A DNA stretch of 64,000 nt from Larkinella sp049445795 (GCF_049445795.1 NZ_JBMSDT010000012.1:193164-257163); one strand, 5' to 3'. Numbered from the stretch's first letter, positions 52,345 to 62,268 are shown. Numbers and translations are program-made. The notes: generated from the sequence alone by a model not told the origin.

Positions 52345-53784
52345 ATGAAAAAGAAACTCTTTTTTCTCCTGATCCTGGCCACGACCGTCACTTCCTGCAA
52401 GGACTTTCTGGCCCTCAGCCCCGAATACCAGATCAGCGACCAGACGTTCTACAAAAACCAGAACGACTTTGAAACCGCCCTGGTCGGCGTCTACAGTACG
52501 TTTCGCGGCTTGTTCAGTTCCAGCACCGTTCTGTACATGACCGAGCTGGCGACCGACAACACCGAAATCCAGTGGTCGTCGCCCTCCACCAACGAGATGC
52601 AGATGGACCAGAATGCGGTCACTTCCACGAACGGTTTTATTCAGGGTGTCTGGAGTACCTGTTTGTACACAATTTCACGGAGCAACGCCATCATCAACCG
52701 GATCGACGGGGCCAATTTCGATCCCGCCACCAAAGACCGGATCAAGGGGGAAGCCAAATTTTTGCGGGCCTACAGCTATTTTTATTTGGTTCGGCTGTTT
52801 GGGAATGTCCCCCTCATCGATCAGGAGTTCAGCAGCCCGGCCCAGGTAGCAGCCGCTGACCTTTCTCTCAAACCGAGCGCGCAGGTCTATGAGGTGATCC
52901 TTAAGGATCTGACCGAAGCCGAAACCCTGTTGCCAGCCGCCCTCAATACCGACCGGACCAAAGCCTCCCGCTCGACGGTCAAAGCCGTGCTGGGGAAAGT
53001 GTATCTGACCCTGAAAAACTACGACCAGGCGGCTACCAAGCTGAAAGAGGTGATCGATGCCAAGCAATATTCGCTGGTCGCGGATTATAAAACGCTCTTC
53101 ACCAACGGCAACAACAATTTATCCGAGTCGATTTTTGAAATCGAATACGTGTCCGGGCGGAGCATGGGTAACAACTATTCGTCGCTGTTCACCCCCGCGA
53201 TTACGAGCATGGCGATCTTCCCGAACAACCTGCAAGGGTCCGGGCGAATTGTTCCGACCAAAGACCTGATCCGGGCCTACGAACCCGGCGACGCCCGCAA
53301 AGCCGTCTCCGTCAGCGATTCCGTGACCTTGATTGGGGGTAAAAAATCGTACAGCCCCTACGGCCTGAAGTTCGTGGATTTTAAAGCCATCGACCTCTCC
53401 GACGGCAGCGTGACCTTCACGGTTTTGCGGTATGCCGACGTACTCCTGATGTACGCGGAAGTATTGAATGAACAGGGTAAACCCGCCGACGCCCTGCCTT
53501 ACCTCAATCAGGTGCGGAAACGGGCCAATTTGCCGGATTTGAGCGGCTTGAGTCAGGCGGCTTTGCGGCTCGCGATTGAAAAGGAACGGCGGGTCGAGTT
53601 TCTGTTCGAAGGCCAGCGCTGGTTCGATCTGGTGCGGACGGGCCGGGCGCAAGCCGTCCTGAACGCGCACTACGCCAGCCTGAATCTGTCGTTCAAAGTC
53701 GATGATTTCGAGCTCATTTTCCCAATCCCGCAGAACGAAGTCGACCTCAACCCGGCGATGGTCAAGCAAAATCCGGGGTATTAA
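52345..53784 (+). CDS. SusD/RagB-type surface glycan-binding lipoprotein
   Basis: A 479-residue lipoprotein with lipobox VTSC (MKKKLFFLLILATTVTSC). SusD-type helices (AKFLRAYSYFYLVRLFGNVP) and the C-terminal block NQVRKRANLPDL, KERRVEFLFEGQRWFDLVRT and final VKQNPGY are present. It is shorter than the SusD at 31415 and belongs to the commoner size class. It partners the SusC encoded 14 bases upstream. A 30-bp-arm hairpin follows its stop and may separate transporter from enzyme expression. Confidence 0.95.
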   Translation: MKKKLFFLLILATTVTSCKDFLALSPEYQISDQTFYKNQNDFETALVGVYSTFRGLFSSSTVLYMTELATDNTEIQWSSPSTNEMQMDQNAVTSTNGFIQGVWSTCLYTISRSNAIINRIDGANFDPATKDRIKGEAKFLRAYSYFYLVRLFGNVPLIDQEFSSPAQVAAADLSLKPSAQVYEVILKDLTEAETLLPAALNTDRTKASRSTVKAVLGKVYLTLKNYDQAATKLKEVIDAKQYSLVADYKTLFTNGNNNLSESIFEIEYVSGRSMGNNYSSLFTPAITSMAIFPNNLQGSGRIVPTKDLIRAYEPGDARKAVSVSDSVTLIGGKKSYSPYGLKFVDFKAIDLSDGSVTFTVLRYADVLLMYAEVLNEQGKPADALPYLNQVRKRANLPDLSGLSQAALRLAIEKERRVEFLFEGQRWFDLVRTGRAQAVLNAHYASLNLSFKVDDFELIFPIPQNEVDLNPAMVKQNPGY

Positions 53785-53790
53785 TAATTA

Positions 53791-53864
53791 TTACACAGAG
53801 CTTATCAGAGAATATCAGAGGTTATCAGGGAAAACTCTGATATTCTCTGATAAGCTCTGTGTAA
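53791..53864. repeat. Long perfect hairpin, TTACACAG family copy 2
   Basis: Perfect 30-bp arms at 53791-53820 and 53835-53864 with a 14-base loop. It is related to the hairpin at 3863-3944; arm differences between the copies are matched on both sides. It lies between SusD and the next enzyme gene. Confidence 0.9.
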
Positions 53865-53879
53865 CAACCCACGAAAACT

Positions 53880-56390
53880 ATGCGCTTACTCACCCTCCTA
53901 ACCCTGCTCCTGTTCAGCTTCGACACCCCGAATCTGGACAACTCCACGCTGAAAGGAAAACCGTTCCACAACATCACCCTGGAAGCCTCACTCAAACCGT
54001 TCAAGAAAAACGACAAGGCGTACATTCAGCAGGTTGCGACCGAGATGTTCACGCAGTGGCAGGCCTTGCTGCGGCACACCGACACCGTTTCGGTGATGCT
54101 CTGGACGTCCGACGGTTCGGAGATTCTGGATTATAAAGGCGATCTGAAGCAGCCGCTGGAGTGGGCGCGCTACATCGGCAACCCGAACACCGCGCACGAA
54201 GTCGGCTCCGGTCCGAAAGAACTCTCGCTGCACGAACGCGCGTACCTGTACATCGACAACCCGCCCGCGTTTACGTACGGCGACCTGAAATACATCATTC
54301 AAACGTTAAAAGAAACCGGAAAACGCATTACCGGCAAACCGGTTCGGATTGGCGCGACCTTCGATCCGGGACCCGAGTTTGCCAAATCGGAATTCAAGTA
54401 CAAAAAACACCCCGAAATTCTGGGCGGCAATGCGATGGGCCACAAAACGATGGTCAGTTGCTACTCGACGCTCAATGCCGATACCGATGCTTATGCCGGT
54501 TTCCCGAAGGGCATTCCGGCCAAAACGCCGTTTGGGACGTTTCTGGGCCGACAAAGTCAGCATTTTCTGACCGATTTGGGCTACGACTACATCTGGCTCA
54601 GCAACGGTTTTGGGTTTGGCGTCGAAGGTTGGTCCTCGACGGGCGCGACGTTTACCGGAAAGGCATTTTTGCCGGAAAAACTGGCGAATACAAAAGCCCT
54701 GATCGCCGATTTCTGGAAACTCTTCCGGAAGGAATGCCCGGATTTTCAGATCCAGACGCGCGGTACGAACCTCTCCACCGGGGCCGATCTGGCGCGCGAT
54801 GGCGTCGATTTGAAGCAGATTTACAACGGTCATTACAACATGCTGCCCCCGCCCAACTCGCCCTGGGCGGCTTTGGACGGCGATTTTGGACTGGAAATGG
54901 TCGGCTACATGTCGCGGATGGCCGAACTGCCCGACGAACGGTATCTGTTCCGGTATTACACCCACGATCCGTGGTGGGTCAACAGCCCGTGGCTCGATCG
55001 CTACGGCCGCGAACCGCACGATATTTACCTGCCCATGTCGGTGGCCCGCATCAACGCGAAGGGCGAAATCCGGCTGCCAACACACCTGAATTTTCTGACC
55101 ATCGACAACTCGTTTGGCGAAATGCCGACGCAGGTGCCCGATGAGGTAACGCCCCACATCCTGAAAGCCCGCTACGATTCGCCGACGGCACCGGGGCCGC
55201 TGGTCTGGGTGTATCCGTTCGACGAATACCATACCTGGGCGTATAAACAACCCGACCGACTCCCCGAAATTTATTACGGCGACTGGCTCATCCGGCAGGC
55301 CATCAACAACGGCTTTCCACTGAACACCATCGTTTCGACGGGCTCGTTTCAGTCCGTCGTCGCGGCCAAACCGGCGTTTTTCAACGAATCCATTCTGGTA
55401 TCCATCGTGCCGGAAGCCGGTTCGAAACTTGAAAAATCATTGATCGATTTTGTGCAGAATGGCGGAAAATTGCTCGTCTACGGCCCCACCGACCACGCCG
55501 GAGCGGCTTTTCTGAACCTGCTGAATTTGCAGAATTCGACGGCACTAGAAGGTGAGTTTCAGGTCAATTCGTCGATCACGGTCGATCAGCTTACCAAACC
55601 GTATCCCACCAAAATCATGCATCAGGCGCTGTTTTCGGGCGGGGGCGTGACATCACAGGTGAAGAATAAAGCGGAAAAAGAGACAAAGGTTCTGGCGAAA
55701 ATGACGCAGGGCAGCCAGGAACGGGATGTCGTCTGGGTGCGCGAAAAACCGGACTGGAAAGGCGGCAAAGTGGCTTACGTGCGGGGTACCAATTCGAGCA
55801 AGTTCACCGGCGGCAAACTGCTCACGCCCGACAATCCGGAGCAACTGTTCACCGGGCCGCTCCTGATGCGGTACGTGTTGAAGGAATTCGGACTGGATTA
55901 CCGGATCGACAAGAAAAATCCGTCGGTCAAAAATCCGGTGTTGACCATCGCCCGCAGCGACAACGGTTTTTTCTTTTCCGGCTATTGCCCCAATACGACG
56001 ATTACGCAGCGGTTTAAGCTGGCGCAGGGTGCTCCGCTCCTGATCGGCTACGAAACCGAATTGGCGAACGGTTTTTCGGTGTATGCGATGCCCAAAGCCT
56101 GGCACCGCGAAAGCCGGATTTTTGTCGAGCAGCCGGACGGTATCGTGTCGTGCCAGGAAATTCATTCGGGCGAAAAAGGCATCGACCGGCGCATCCAGGT
56201 GACGGGGCTAAAAAATGCCACGGTGCGGATTTACCCCGATGCCGACGTGACCGAAAAAGACCTGCACGTATACGTCAATTCGGGGTATCCGTGGAAAAAA
56301 GGGCATACGACCTTCAAAACCGGTGACCCGCAATACGGCAAACATTACGTGGTGGAAAATGTGACCGGCGATCTGGTCGCGGCCTGGTAA
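53880..56390 (+). CDS. Large exported putative glycoside hydrolase, family not recognised
   Basis: An 836-residue exported protein; I cannot name its family. After a signal segment (MRLLTLLTLLLFSF) the first 450 residues look like a TIM barrel of a retaining hydrolase: ITLEASLKPFKKND, VSVMLWTSDGSEILDY, IGATFDPGPEFAKSEF, YDYIWLSNGFGFGVEGWSST, IQTRGTNLSTGADLARDG, LVWVYPFDEYHTW. A Rossmann-like part (about 480-560; FVQNGGKLLVYGPTDHAGAA) recalls the trimerisation domain of some beta-galactosidases, and a beta-rich C-terminus follows. Acid candidates lie in FDPGPEF, GFGVEGW and PFDEYHTW. It is directly upstream of two GH106 genes and probably helps break the same glycan. Confidence 0.75.
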   Translation: MRLLTLLTLLLFSFDTPNLDNSTLKGKPFHNITLEASLKPFKKNDKAYIQQVATEMFTQWQALLRHTDTVSVMLWTSDGSEILDYKGDLKQPLEWARYIGNPNTAHEVGSGPKELSLHERAYLYIDNPPAFTYGDLKYIIQTLKETGKRITGKPVRIGATFDPGPEFAKSEFKYKKHPEILGGNAMGHKTMVSCYSTLNADTDAYAGFPKGIPAKTPFGTFLGRQSQHFLTDLGYDYIWLSNGFGFGVEGWSSTGATFTGKAFLPEKLANTKALIADFWKLFRKECPDFQIQTRGTNLSTGADLARDGVDLKQIYNGHYNMLPPPNSPWAALDGDFGLEMVGYMSRMAELPDERYLFRYYTHDPWWVNSPWLDRYGREPHDIYLPMSVARINAKGEIRLPTHLNFLTIDNSFGEMPTQVPDEVTPHILKARYDSPTAPGPLVWVYPFDEYHTWAYKQPDRLPEIYYGDWLIRQAINNGFPLNTIVSTGSFQSVVAAKPAFFNESILVSIVPEAGSKLEKSLIDFVQNGGKLLVYGPTDHAGAAFLNLLNLQNSTALEGEFQVNSSITVDQLTKPYPTKIMHQALFSGGGVTSQVKNKAEKETKVLAKMTQGSQERDVVWVREKPDWKGGKVAYVRGTNSSKFTGGKLLTPDNPEQLFTGPLLMRYVLKEFGLDYRIDKKNPSVKNPVLTIARSDNGFFFSGYCPNTTITQRFKLAQGAPLLIGYETELANGFSVYAMPKAWHRESRIFVEQPDGIVSCQEIHSGEKGIDRRIQVTGLKNATVRIYPDADVTEKDLHVYVNSGYPWKKGHTTFKTGDPQYGKHYVVENVTGDLVAAW

Positions 56391-56394
56391 TAAA

Positions 56395-56482
56395 CCCCAA
56401 CCCCCTAAAGGCCGGTGCCGGACTGAAACATCCGGATTCAAAAGCCCGGCAGCGGCCGACCGTCCTTTAGGGGGGTTGGGGG
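56395..56482. repeat. CCAACCCCCT-RAAGG element copy 2
   Basis: CCCCAACCCCCTAAAGG (56395-56411) pairs with 56464-56482, with a one-base bulge. The interior shares ATCCGGAT and AAGCCCGGCA blocks with the element at 17573-17646. A partial third arm (CCTTTAGGGGATTTAGAGG) follows near 56511-56529. Confidence 0.8.
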
Positions 56483-56562
56483 TAAATTTTAGCAGCACTT
56501 AACAGCCCTGTCCTTTAGGGGATTTAGAGGCAATGTCGTTAGTTCCTAAACCTCTGATTTTC

Positions 56563-59403
56563 ATGAAATTCTTATCCTACTTTCTGGGATTCGGATTAGC
56601 GGTTTTATTGCTTTCCTGCCATAACCGCGAAACCGAAACCGTCAGCTATGCGACCTTAAAAGAAGGTTTCAAAAACCCACCGATCACGGCCCGGCCTAAA
56701 GTCTACTGGTGGTGGCTGAACGGGTATGTGGATACGCTCCGGTTAAAGGAAGAATTAGTGGCCATCAAAAACGCCGGCATGGGTGGCGTCGATCTGTTCG
56801 AGATTGGGTTGCCGTCCGCCAGCGATCCCAACCAGATCATTCCGGCGGGTCCGGCTTTTATGAGTGACGAGTCCGTTAAAAATATCCATTTGGCGATTCG
56901 GGAAGCGGGCAAACTGGGGCTGGAAGTTGGCCTGAACTTAGCCAGTAGCTGGAACGCGGGCGGCAGTTGGGTCAAACCGCAGCACGCAGCCAAAACCATT
57001 TATTATTCCCAAACAACGCTCCAAGGAGGGGGTGATCAAGCGGTTAAAATACCGTTTCCCACCATTACGCCCGCCAAAAACGGCCAGCTCCGTCCCATTG
57101 TGTACCGAACCGACGGCAAACCGGCGTACTATGAAGAAATCGCCGTTCTAGCGTTGCCCGCTGGGCAACAATCGCAATTGGACACGACAAAAATCATCAA
57201 CGTAACGGCTTTTTTCGATCCCAAAACCGAGCACCTGACCTGGAAAGCGCCCGCCGGTGCGTGGGACATTTACCGCTACATCTGCTCCAATTCGGGCGAA
57301 CAACTGATCCGGCCCACACCCAATTCCGTTGGCCCCATCATCGACCATTTCGACTCGACGGCCACGCGGATGCACGTCATGTACTTCATCGACCGGCTGA
57401 AACCGTTGATCGGCGATTTCAGCCAGAGTGCGTTAAAAAACTTATACCTAGCGAGTTATGAAGCCAAGGAGTTCACCTGGACGCCTACGCTGCCGGCGGC
57501 TTTCCACCAACTGCACGGCTATGACCTCTACAAATTTCTGCCCGCTGTTTTCAACAAAGACTGGTATCAGCCCAACCTGGCGGAACGTTTTCAGTTCGAT
57601 TTCGACAAAACCTTGTCGGAATTGATGATCAACAACCATTACCGCAAATCGAAGGAAATCTGCAACGCCCACGGTTTGCAGATCATCTCGGAATCGGGCG
57701 GACCGGGGCATTTGCACCACATTCCGGTCGAGACACTGAAAGCATTGGGGGCGCTGGACGTGCCCCGGGGTGAGTATTGGTACAACCGCACGTTTTTCCT
57801 GGAAAACGATAAGGACAGCGTGGTGGATATGATCTGGCTGGTAAAGGAAATTGCGGCAGCATCGCATATTTACAAGCGCGGGATCGTGGAGGAAGAGTCG
57901 TTTACGAGTTACTGGGACTGGCAGGAAGGACCCTCCGACCTCAAACCGCTGGCCGACCGGGCGTTTTGCGAAGGCATGAACCGGCTCGTGATCCACGGTT
58001 TTCCGCACAATCCGGCCGAAATGGGGCATCCGGGTATTGCCTACTTTGCCGGCACGCACTACAACGACCGCAACACCTGGTGGCCGAAAATCAAACCGTT
58101 CAACGATTACCTGGGCCGGATTTCGTACATCCTGCAAAAAACCGAGTTCGTGGCCGACGTCCTGCATTATTACGGCGACAATGTCCCGAACCTGATTCCG
58201 CCCAAAAACACCCGGTTTGCAGTCGGGCCGGGGTACGATTATGAGGTTGTCAATACGGAGGTTTTGCTGCGCGACCTGACCGTCGAAAACGGCGAGTGGG
58301 TGCTGCCGGGCGTCGGGCGCTACAAAGTCCTGAGCATTGGCACTGAGGGGCGAACCCCGCCGGAAGTGCGGGAAAAACTGGAAAAGTTAGCCGCTCAGGG
58401 CGCTAAACTGGTGGATCAAAAACCGGCGTTGCCTGCCTTGCAAGCCCTGAACCTGTTGCCCGATTTCAGTTACACCGACCAGAAAGCCGATCAGCGCGAA
58501 ACGCCCCTGGACCACATTCACTACCGAAGCGGTGAGGTCGATTTTTACCTGATCCGCAACACGACGAACCAGTGGGTTTCACGAACTTGTTCGTTCCGAC
58601 AGCAGGACAAAACGCCCGAAATCTGGGACCCGGTTTCGGGGGAAACCGCCCCAATAACCGTTTACAAACAGGAGAATGGTCGGATTCAGTTGCCGGTTTC
58701 GTTACCGCCGTACGGTACGTATTTTGTCGTTTTCTCGAAAGAAACCGCGCCCGCCCACGCGAATGAACTGGTGGGGAACGGCCCGAATCCACCCGCTTTG
58801 GCCTTTACCCCCAATGGGTTAGCGTTTTTTCAGGCCGGAAATTTTGAGGTTCGAAACGAGAGCGGTTTCGAACAGATCGACACGGATTTGCCCACCGTAC
58901 CGCTGGATGGCCCGTGGCAGTTGACGTTTCCGAAAGGCTGGGGCGCGCCCGAATCGGTGACCTTTCCGAAGCTGATTTCCTGGACCGAATCCGACCAGAA
59001 AGGCATCCGGTTTTTCTCAGGAACGGCCACCTACCAAAAAACTTTTCAATACAAACCGGTTTCCAGCACGACTGACAACCAACGGATTTATCTCGATCTG
59101 GGCAAGCTGTCGAAAGTGGCTGAAGTCTGGCTCAACAACCAGCCGCTGGGCATCGCCTGGACTCCACCGTACCGTTTTGACATCACGGATCTGGTAAAAA
59201 CCGGTGACAATACGCTGAAAGTCGAAGTGGCCAACACCTGGTCGAACCGGCTCACGGGCGATGCCCTCACCGGCGAAAAATTCACCAAAACCAACATTAC
59301 GAAGGCCAACAAAAACCTGGTTCCGTGGGGCGACTTGCCGCTGATCGAGTCGGGTTTGCTGGGGCCGGTAACCATTCAGACGGTAAAAACCGTTCGGCCC
59401 TGA
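56563..59403 (+). CDS. GH106 alpha-L-rhamnosidase, first of a tandem pair
   Basis: A 946-residue lipoprotein (lipobox LLSC in MKFLSYFLGFGLAVLLLSC) of the GH106 family, inverting calcium-dependent alpha-L-rhamnosidases. Family blocks are ARPKVYWWWLNGYVDTLRLK, LNLASSWNAGGSWVKPQHAA, IVEEESFTSYWDWQEGP and MNRLVIHGFPHNPAEMG. The C-terminal beta-sandwich has VWLNNQPLGIAWTPPYRFDI and ANTWSNRLTGDALTGEKFTK. It is closely related to the next gene. The frame opens upstream at 56533 (MSLVPKPLIF), but the ATG at 56563 gives a proper lipoprotein signal. The lipid anchor suggests a surface or outer-membrane place. Confidence 0.92.
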   Translation: MKFLSYFLGFGLAVLLLSCHNRETETVSYATLKEGFKNPPITARPKVYWWWLNGYVDTLRLKEELVAIKNAGMGGVDLFEIGLPSASDPNQIIPAGPAFMSDESVKNIHLAIREAGKLGLEVGLNLASSWNAGGSWVKPQHAAKTIYYSQTTLQGGGDQAVKIPFPTITPAKNGQLRPIVYRTDGKPAYYEEIAVLALPAGQQSQLDTTKIINVTAFFDPKTEHLTWKAPAGAWDIYRYICSNSGEQLIRPTPNSVGPIIDHFDSTATRMHVMYFIDRLKPLIGDFSQSALKNLYLASYEAKEFTWTPTLPAAFHQLHGYDLYKFLPAVFNKDWYQPNLAERFQFDFDKTLSELMINNHYRKSKEICNAHGLQIISESGGPGHLHHIPVETLKALGALDVPRGEYWYNRTFFLENDKDSVVDMIWLVKEIAAASHIYKRGIVEEESFTSYWDWQEGPSDLKPLADRAFCEGMNRLVIHGFPHNPAEMGHPGIAYFAGTHYNDRNTWWPKIKPFNDYLGRISYILQKTEFVADVLHYYGDNVPNLIPPKNTRFAVGPGYDYEVVNTEVLLRDLTVENGEWVLPGVGRYKVLSIGTEGRTPPEVREKLEKLAAQGAKLVDQKPALPALQALNLLPDFSYTDQKADQRETPLDHIHYRSGEVDFYLIRNTTNQWVSRTCSFRQQDKTPEIWDPVSGETAPITVYKQENGRIQLPVSLPPYGTYFVVFSKETAPAHANELVGNGPNPPALAFTPNGLAFFQAGNFEVRNESGFEQIDTDLPTVPLDGPWQLTFPKGWGAPESVTFPKLISWTESDQKGIRFFSGTATYQKTFQYKPVSSTTDNQRIYLDLGKLSKVAEVWLNNQPLGIAWTPPYRFDITDLVKTGDNTLKVEVANTWSNRLTGDALTGEKFTKTNITKANKNLVPWGDLPLIESGLLGPVTIQTVKTVRP

Positions 59404-59442
59404 CAGCCGACCAACGGCCATAAAAATCCACAAAATAGCTGT

Positions 59443-62268
59443 ATGAAACCGTTGTTGCTCCTTTTTCTCCTGAGCGTTCTTGCAGGAAACCTGCCCGCTC
59501 AGCAACCGTCGGATCAGTTTATTCGCGACGGTTTCAAAAATCCGCCGATCCCGGCCCGGCCAAAAACCTATTGGTGGTGGCTGAACGGTTCCGTCGATAC
59601 AGTTCGGCTGAAGGAAGAATTGCGGGCCATGCAAAAGGCGGGCCTTGGCGGTGTCGATATTTTTGAAATCGGCGTTCCGGCCTACAACAATCCCAATGGC
59701 ATGGTGAAAGCGGGGCCTCCCTTCATGGGGACCGAATCGTTGAAAGCCATCGAAATTGCCCTCCGCGAAGCGACCCGGCTGCACCTCGAAGTCGGGCTGA
59801 ACCTGGCCAGTAGCTGGAATGCGGGCGGCAGTTGGGTTAAACCGCAGCACGCGGCCAAGTCGATCTATGTTTCCAAAACAACCGTGAATGGTTCCACGGC
59901 AAAACCGATCCGGTTGCCGTTTCCGGACATTGCCAAAACCGATGCCAAAGGGAAGCCGTTGCTGATCGAATTCGGCGCGGACGGCAAACCGGTTTTTCAC
60001 CAGGAAATTGCCGTTGTCGCCCTGCCCGTTCGGGACCAGACCGGGTTTCTGGATACCACCAAAATTATGGCGGTTTCCCGGTATTTTGACGCCGAAAAGG
60101 AAGTGCTAAACTGGACTCCTCCGCCCGGAAAGTGGGACATTTACCGCTACGTCTGTTCGAATTCGGGCGAACCCTTGAAACTGCCCAGCCCCAACTCGGT
60201 CGGCCCGATTATCGATCATTTTGATTCGACGGCCACACGCGCCCATTTTCAGTATTTTATCGACCGGCTGAAACCACTCGTCGGTGATTTTTCCAAAACC
60301 GCTTTAAAAACGTTGTATCTGGCCAGTTACGAAGCCACCGGTTTCGTCTGGACGCCTTCCTTACCGGCCGAATTCCGGAAACTAAACGGCTATTCGATCG
60401 ACAAGTTGCTGCCGGTACTATTCGACAAAACCGTCCTGAATCCGGAGCAAACCGCTCAGTTTCAGCAGGATTTTAAACGTACTTTGTCGGAACTGATGAT
60501 CCAGAATCATTACCGGAAGGGCAAGGAAATCGCGAACCAATACGGCCTTTTGCTGGCGTCGGAAGCGGGCGGCCCCGGCCCTCCGCTGCACAACGTGCCG
60601 GTCGAAACGCTGAAGGCGCTGGGTTCGCTGGACGTACCACGCGGGGAATTCTGGAGCCGGTATCAGTATTACGACTCCGACAGCGTAGACATCATGTGGC
60701 TGGTGAAGGAAGTGGCGGCTGCTGCGCACATCTACAAACGCAAAATGATTGAGGAAGAGTCGTTTACGAGTTTTCACCACTGGCAGGAAGGGCCGTTCGA
60801 CCTCAAATCCATCGCTGACCGGGCGTTCTGCGAGGGCATGAACCGCGTGGTGATTCACGGGTTCAGCCACAACCCCGAAGGCACCGGTTTTCCCGGCATC
60901 GTGTACGGGGCCGGGACGCATTTCAACACGAAACGGACGTGGTGGCCGAAAGTAAAACCGTTTACGGAGTATCTGGGCCGGATCTCGCACGTCCTGCAAA
61001 ACACGAGTTTCGTGGCCGATGTGCTGTATTATTACGGCGATCAGGTACCGAATTTTGTGCCGCCCAAAAACACGCGGTTTGCGGTCGGGCCGGGCTACGA
61101 TTACGAGATCATCAATACGGAAATCCTGCTGAACGATCTGACGGTTAAAAACGGAAAACTGGCGTTGTCGAACGGCGCGACGTTTCGTGTGCTGGCGTTG
61201 GGAAACATGGAAAATGTTACGCCCGTTATTTTGGATAAACTGAAAAACTTAGCCAAACAGGGTGCCGTGATCAGCGGAAAATACTTCTCGTCGGAATCGC
61301 CGGTAGCTTTGCTAAATAAGCAAAATATTGGCCCAGATTTTAGCCATTCGGGTCCGGTTTCGACCGTTTTTGATTTTATTCATTACCAGCACCAGGGAGC
61401 GGATTATTACCTCGTTCGGAACACCACCGATCAGTGGATTTCAAGCCGGTTTTCGTTCCGGCAACCGGGCAAAACACCGGAGCTCTGGAACCCGGTCACG
61501 GGCGAAATCGTGCCGGTTTCCGTTTTTAATCAGGCCAACCAACAACTGAATCTGCCGCTCACGCTGCCGCCATACGGTTCGTATTTTGTCGTTTTCAAAA
61601 AAGCGGTTTCGCCAGCCCGTTATACTGGTTTTGTGTCTGCAACGCCCCCGCCCCAATTTGAATACACTCCGACCGGTCTGCGGTTTTTACAGGCCGGACT
61701 CGTTGAATTATCAGGCAAGAATAAAGCCGTGCCGGAGCGGATAAAGAGCGAGATCACAACGCAGGAGCTAACCGGTTCGTGGCAACTATCCTTTCCGAAA
61801 AACTGGGGCGCCCCGGCTTCCGTGACACTTCCAAAACTCATTTCGTGGACCGAATCCACCGAACCCGGTATTAAATACTTTTCGGGTATCGGCACGTACG
61901 AAAAAACGTTCCGGTTTTCGACGCCAGTCAATACCTCGCGCAACGAACGGGTTTTCCTGGATTTGGGAAAGATTTCGGAACTTGCCGACGTCTGGCTGAA
62001 CGGCCAGCACCTGGGCATTGCCTGGGCCGAACCGTACCGGTTCGACATTACTACTTTTGTAAAAACCGGTGACAATACGTTGAAAGTGGAGATCGCCAAC
62101 ACCTGGTCGAACCGGCTGACGGGCGACGCCCTGACCGGCGAAAAATTCACGAATACCAACATTTCGATTGGCTACCGGGGGACGCCCTGGAAACAGGTTC
62201 CGCTCATCGAGTCGGGTTTGTTGGGGCCAGTGATTATTCAGACGATTAAACAACAACCCGTAAAATGA
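59443..62268 (+). CDS. GH106 alpha-L-rhamnosidase, second of a tandem pair
   Basis: A 941-residue exported GH106 enzyme, paralogous to its upstream neighbour over the full length. It has a cleavable signal (MKPLLLLFLLSVLAGNLPAQ) instead of a lipobox, so it is probably soluble in the periplasm while the first copy is lipid-anchored. Matching blocks are ARPKTYWWWLNGSVDTVRLK, LNLASSWNAGGSWVKPQHAA, MIEEESFTSFHHWQEGP, MNRVVIHGFSHNPEGTG and ANTWSNRLTGDALTGEKFTN. DNA identity is also high near the 3' end. Its stop overlaps the start of the SGNH hydrolase by 4 bases, so the two are translationally coupled. Confidence 0.93.
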   Translation: MKPLLLLFLLSVLAGNLPAQQPSDQFIRDGFKNPPIPARPKTYWWWLNGSVDTVRLKEELRAMQKAGLGGVDIFEIGVPAYNNPNGMVKAGPPFMGTESLKAIEIALREATRLHLEVGLNLASSWNAGGSWVKPQHAAKSIYVSKTTVNGSTAKPIRLPFPDIAKTDAKGKPLLIEFGADGKPVFHQEIAVVALPVRDQTGFLDTTKIMAVSRYFDAEKEVLNWTPPPGKWDIYRYVCSNSGEPLKLPSPNSVGPIIDHFDSTATRAHFQYFIDRLKPLVGDFSKTALKTLYLASYEATGFVWTPSLPAEFRKLNGYSIDKLLPVLFDKTVLNPEQTAQFQQDFKRTLSELMIQNHYRKGKEIANQYGLLLASEAGGPGPPLHNVPVETLKALGSLDVPRGEFWSRYQYYDSDSVDIMWLVKEVAAAAHIYKRKMIEEESFTSFHHWQEGPFDLKSIADRAFCEGMNRVVIHGFSHNPEGTGFPGIVYGAGTHFNTKRTWWPKVKPFTEYLGRISHVLQNTSFVADVLYYYGDQVPNFVPPKNTRFAVGPGYDYEIINTEILLNDLTVKNGKLALSNGATFRVLALGNMENVTPVILDKLKNLAKQGAVISGKYFSSESPVALLNKQNIGPDFSHSGPVSTVFDFIHYQHQGADYYLVRNTTDQWISSRFSFRQPGKTPELWNPVTGEIVPVSVFNQANQQLNLPLTLPPYGSYFVVFKKAVSPARYTGFVSATPPPQFEYTPTGLRFLQAGLVELSGKNKAVPERIKSEITTQELTGSWQLSFPKNWGAPASVTLPKLISWTESTEPGIKYFSGIGTYEKTFRFSTPVNTSRNERVFLDLGKISELADVWLNGQHLGIAWAEPYRFDITTFVKTGDNTLKVEIANTWSNRLTGDALTGEKFTNTNISIGYRGTPWKQVPLIESGLLGPVIIQTIKQQPVK

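Noticed and set aside
28138..53784. Control of the two locus SusC genes by an ECF sigma/FecR pair
   Set aside because: Neither receptor has an STN domain and no sigma/FecR pair lies in the locus; only the SusC at the left edge fits that scheme.
56208..56498. Minus-strand reading frame of 96 residues at the end of the unknown enzyme gene
   Set aside because: It runs through the repeat element at 56395-56482 and the antisense of a real gene; nothing supports translation.
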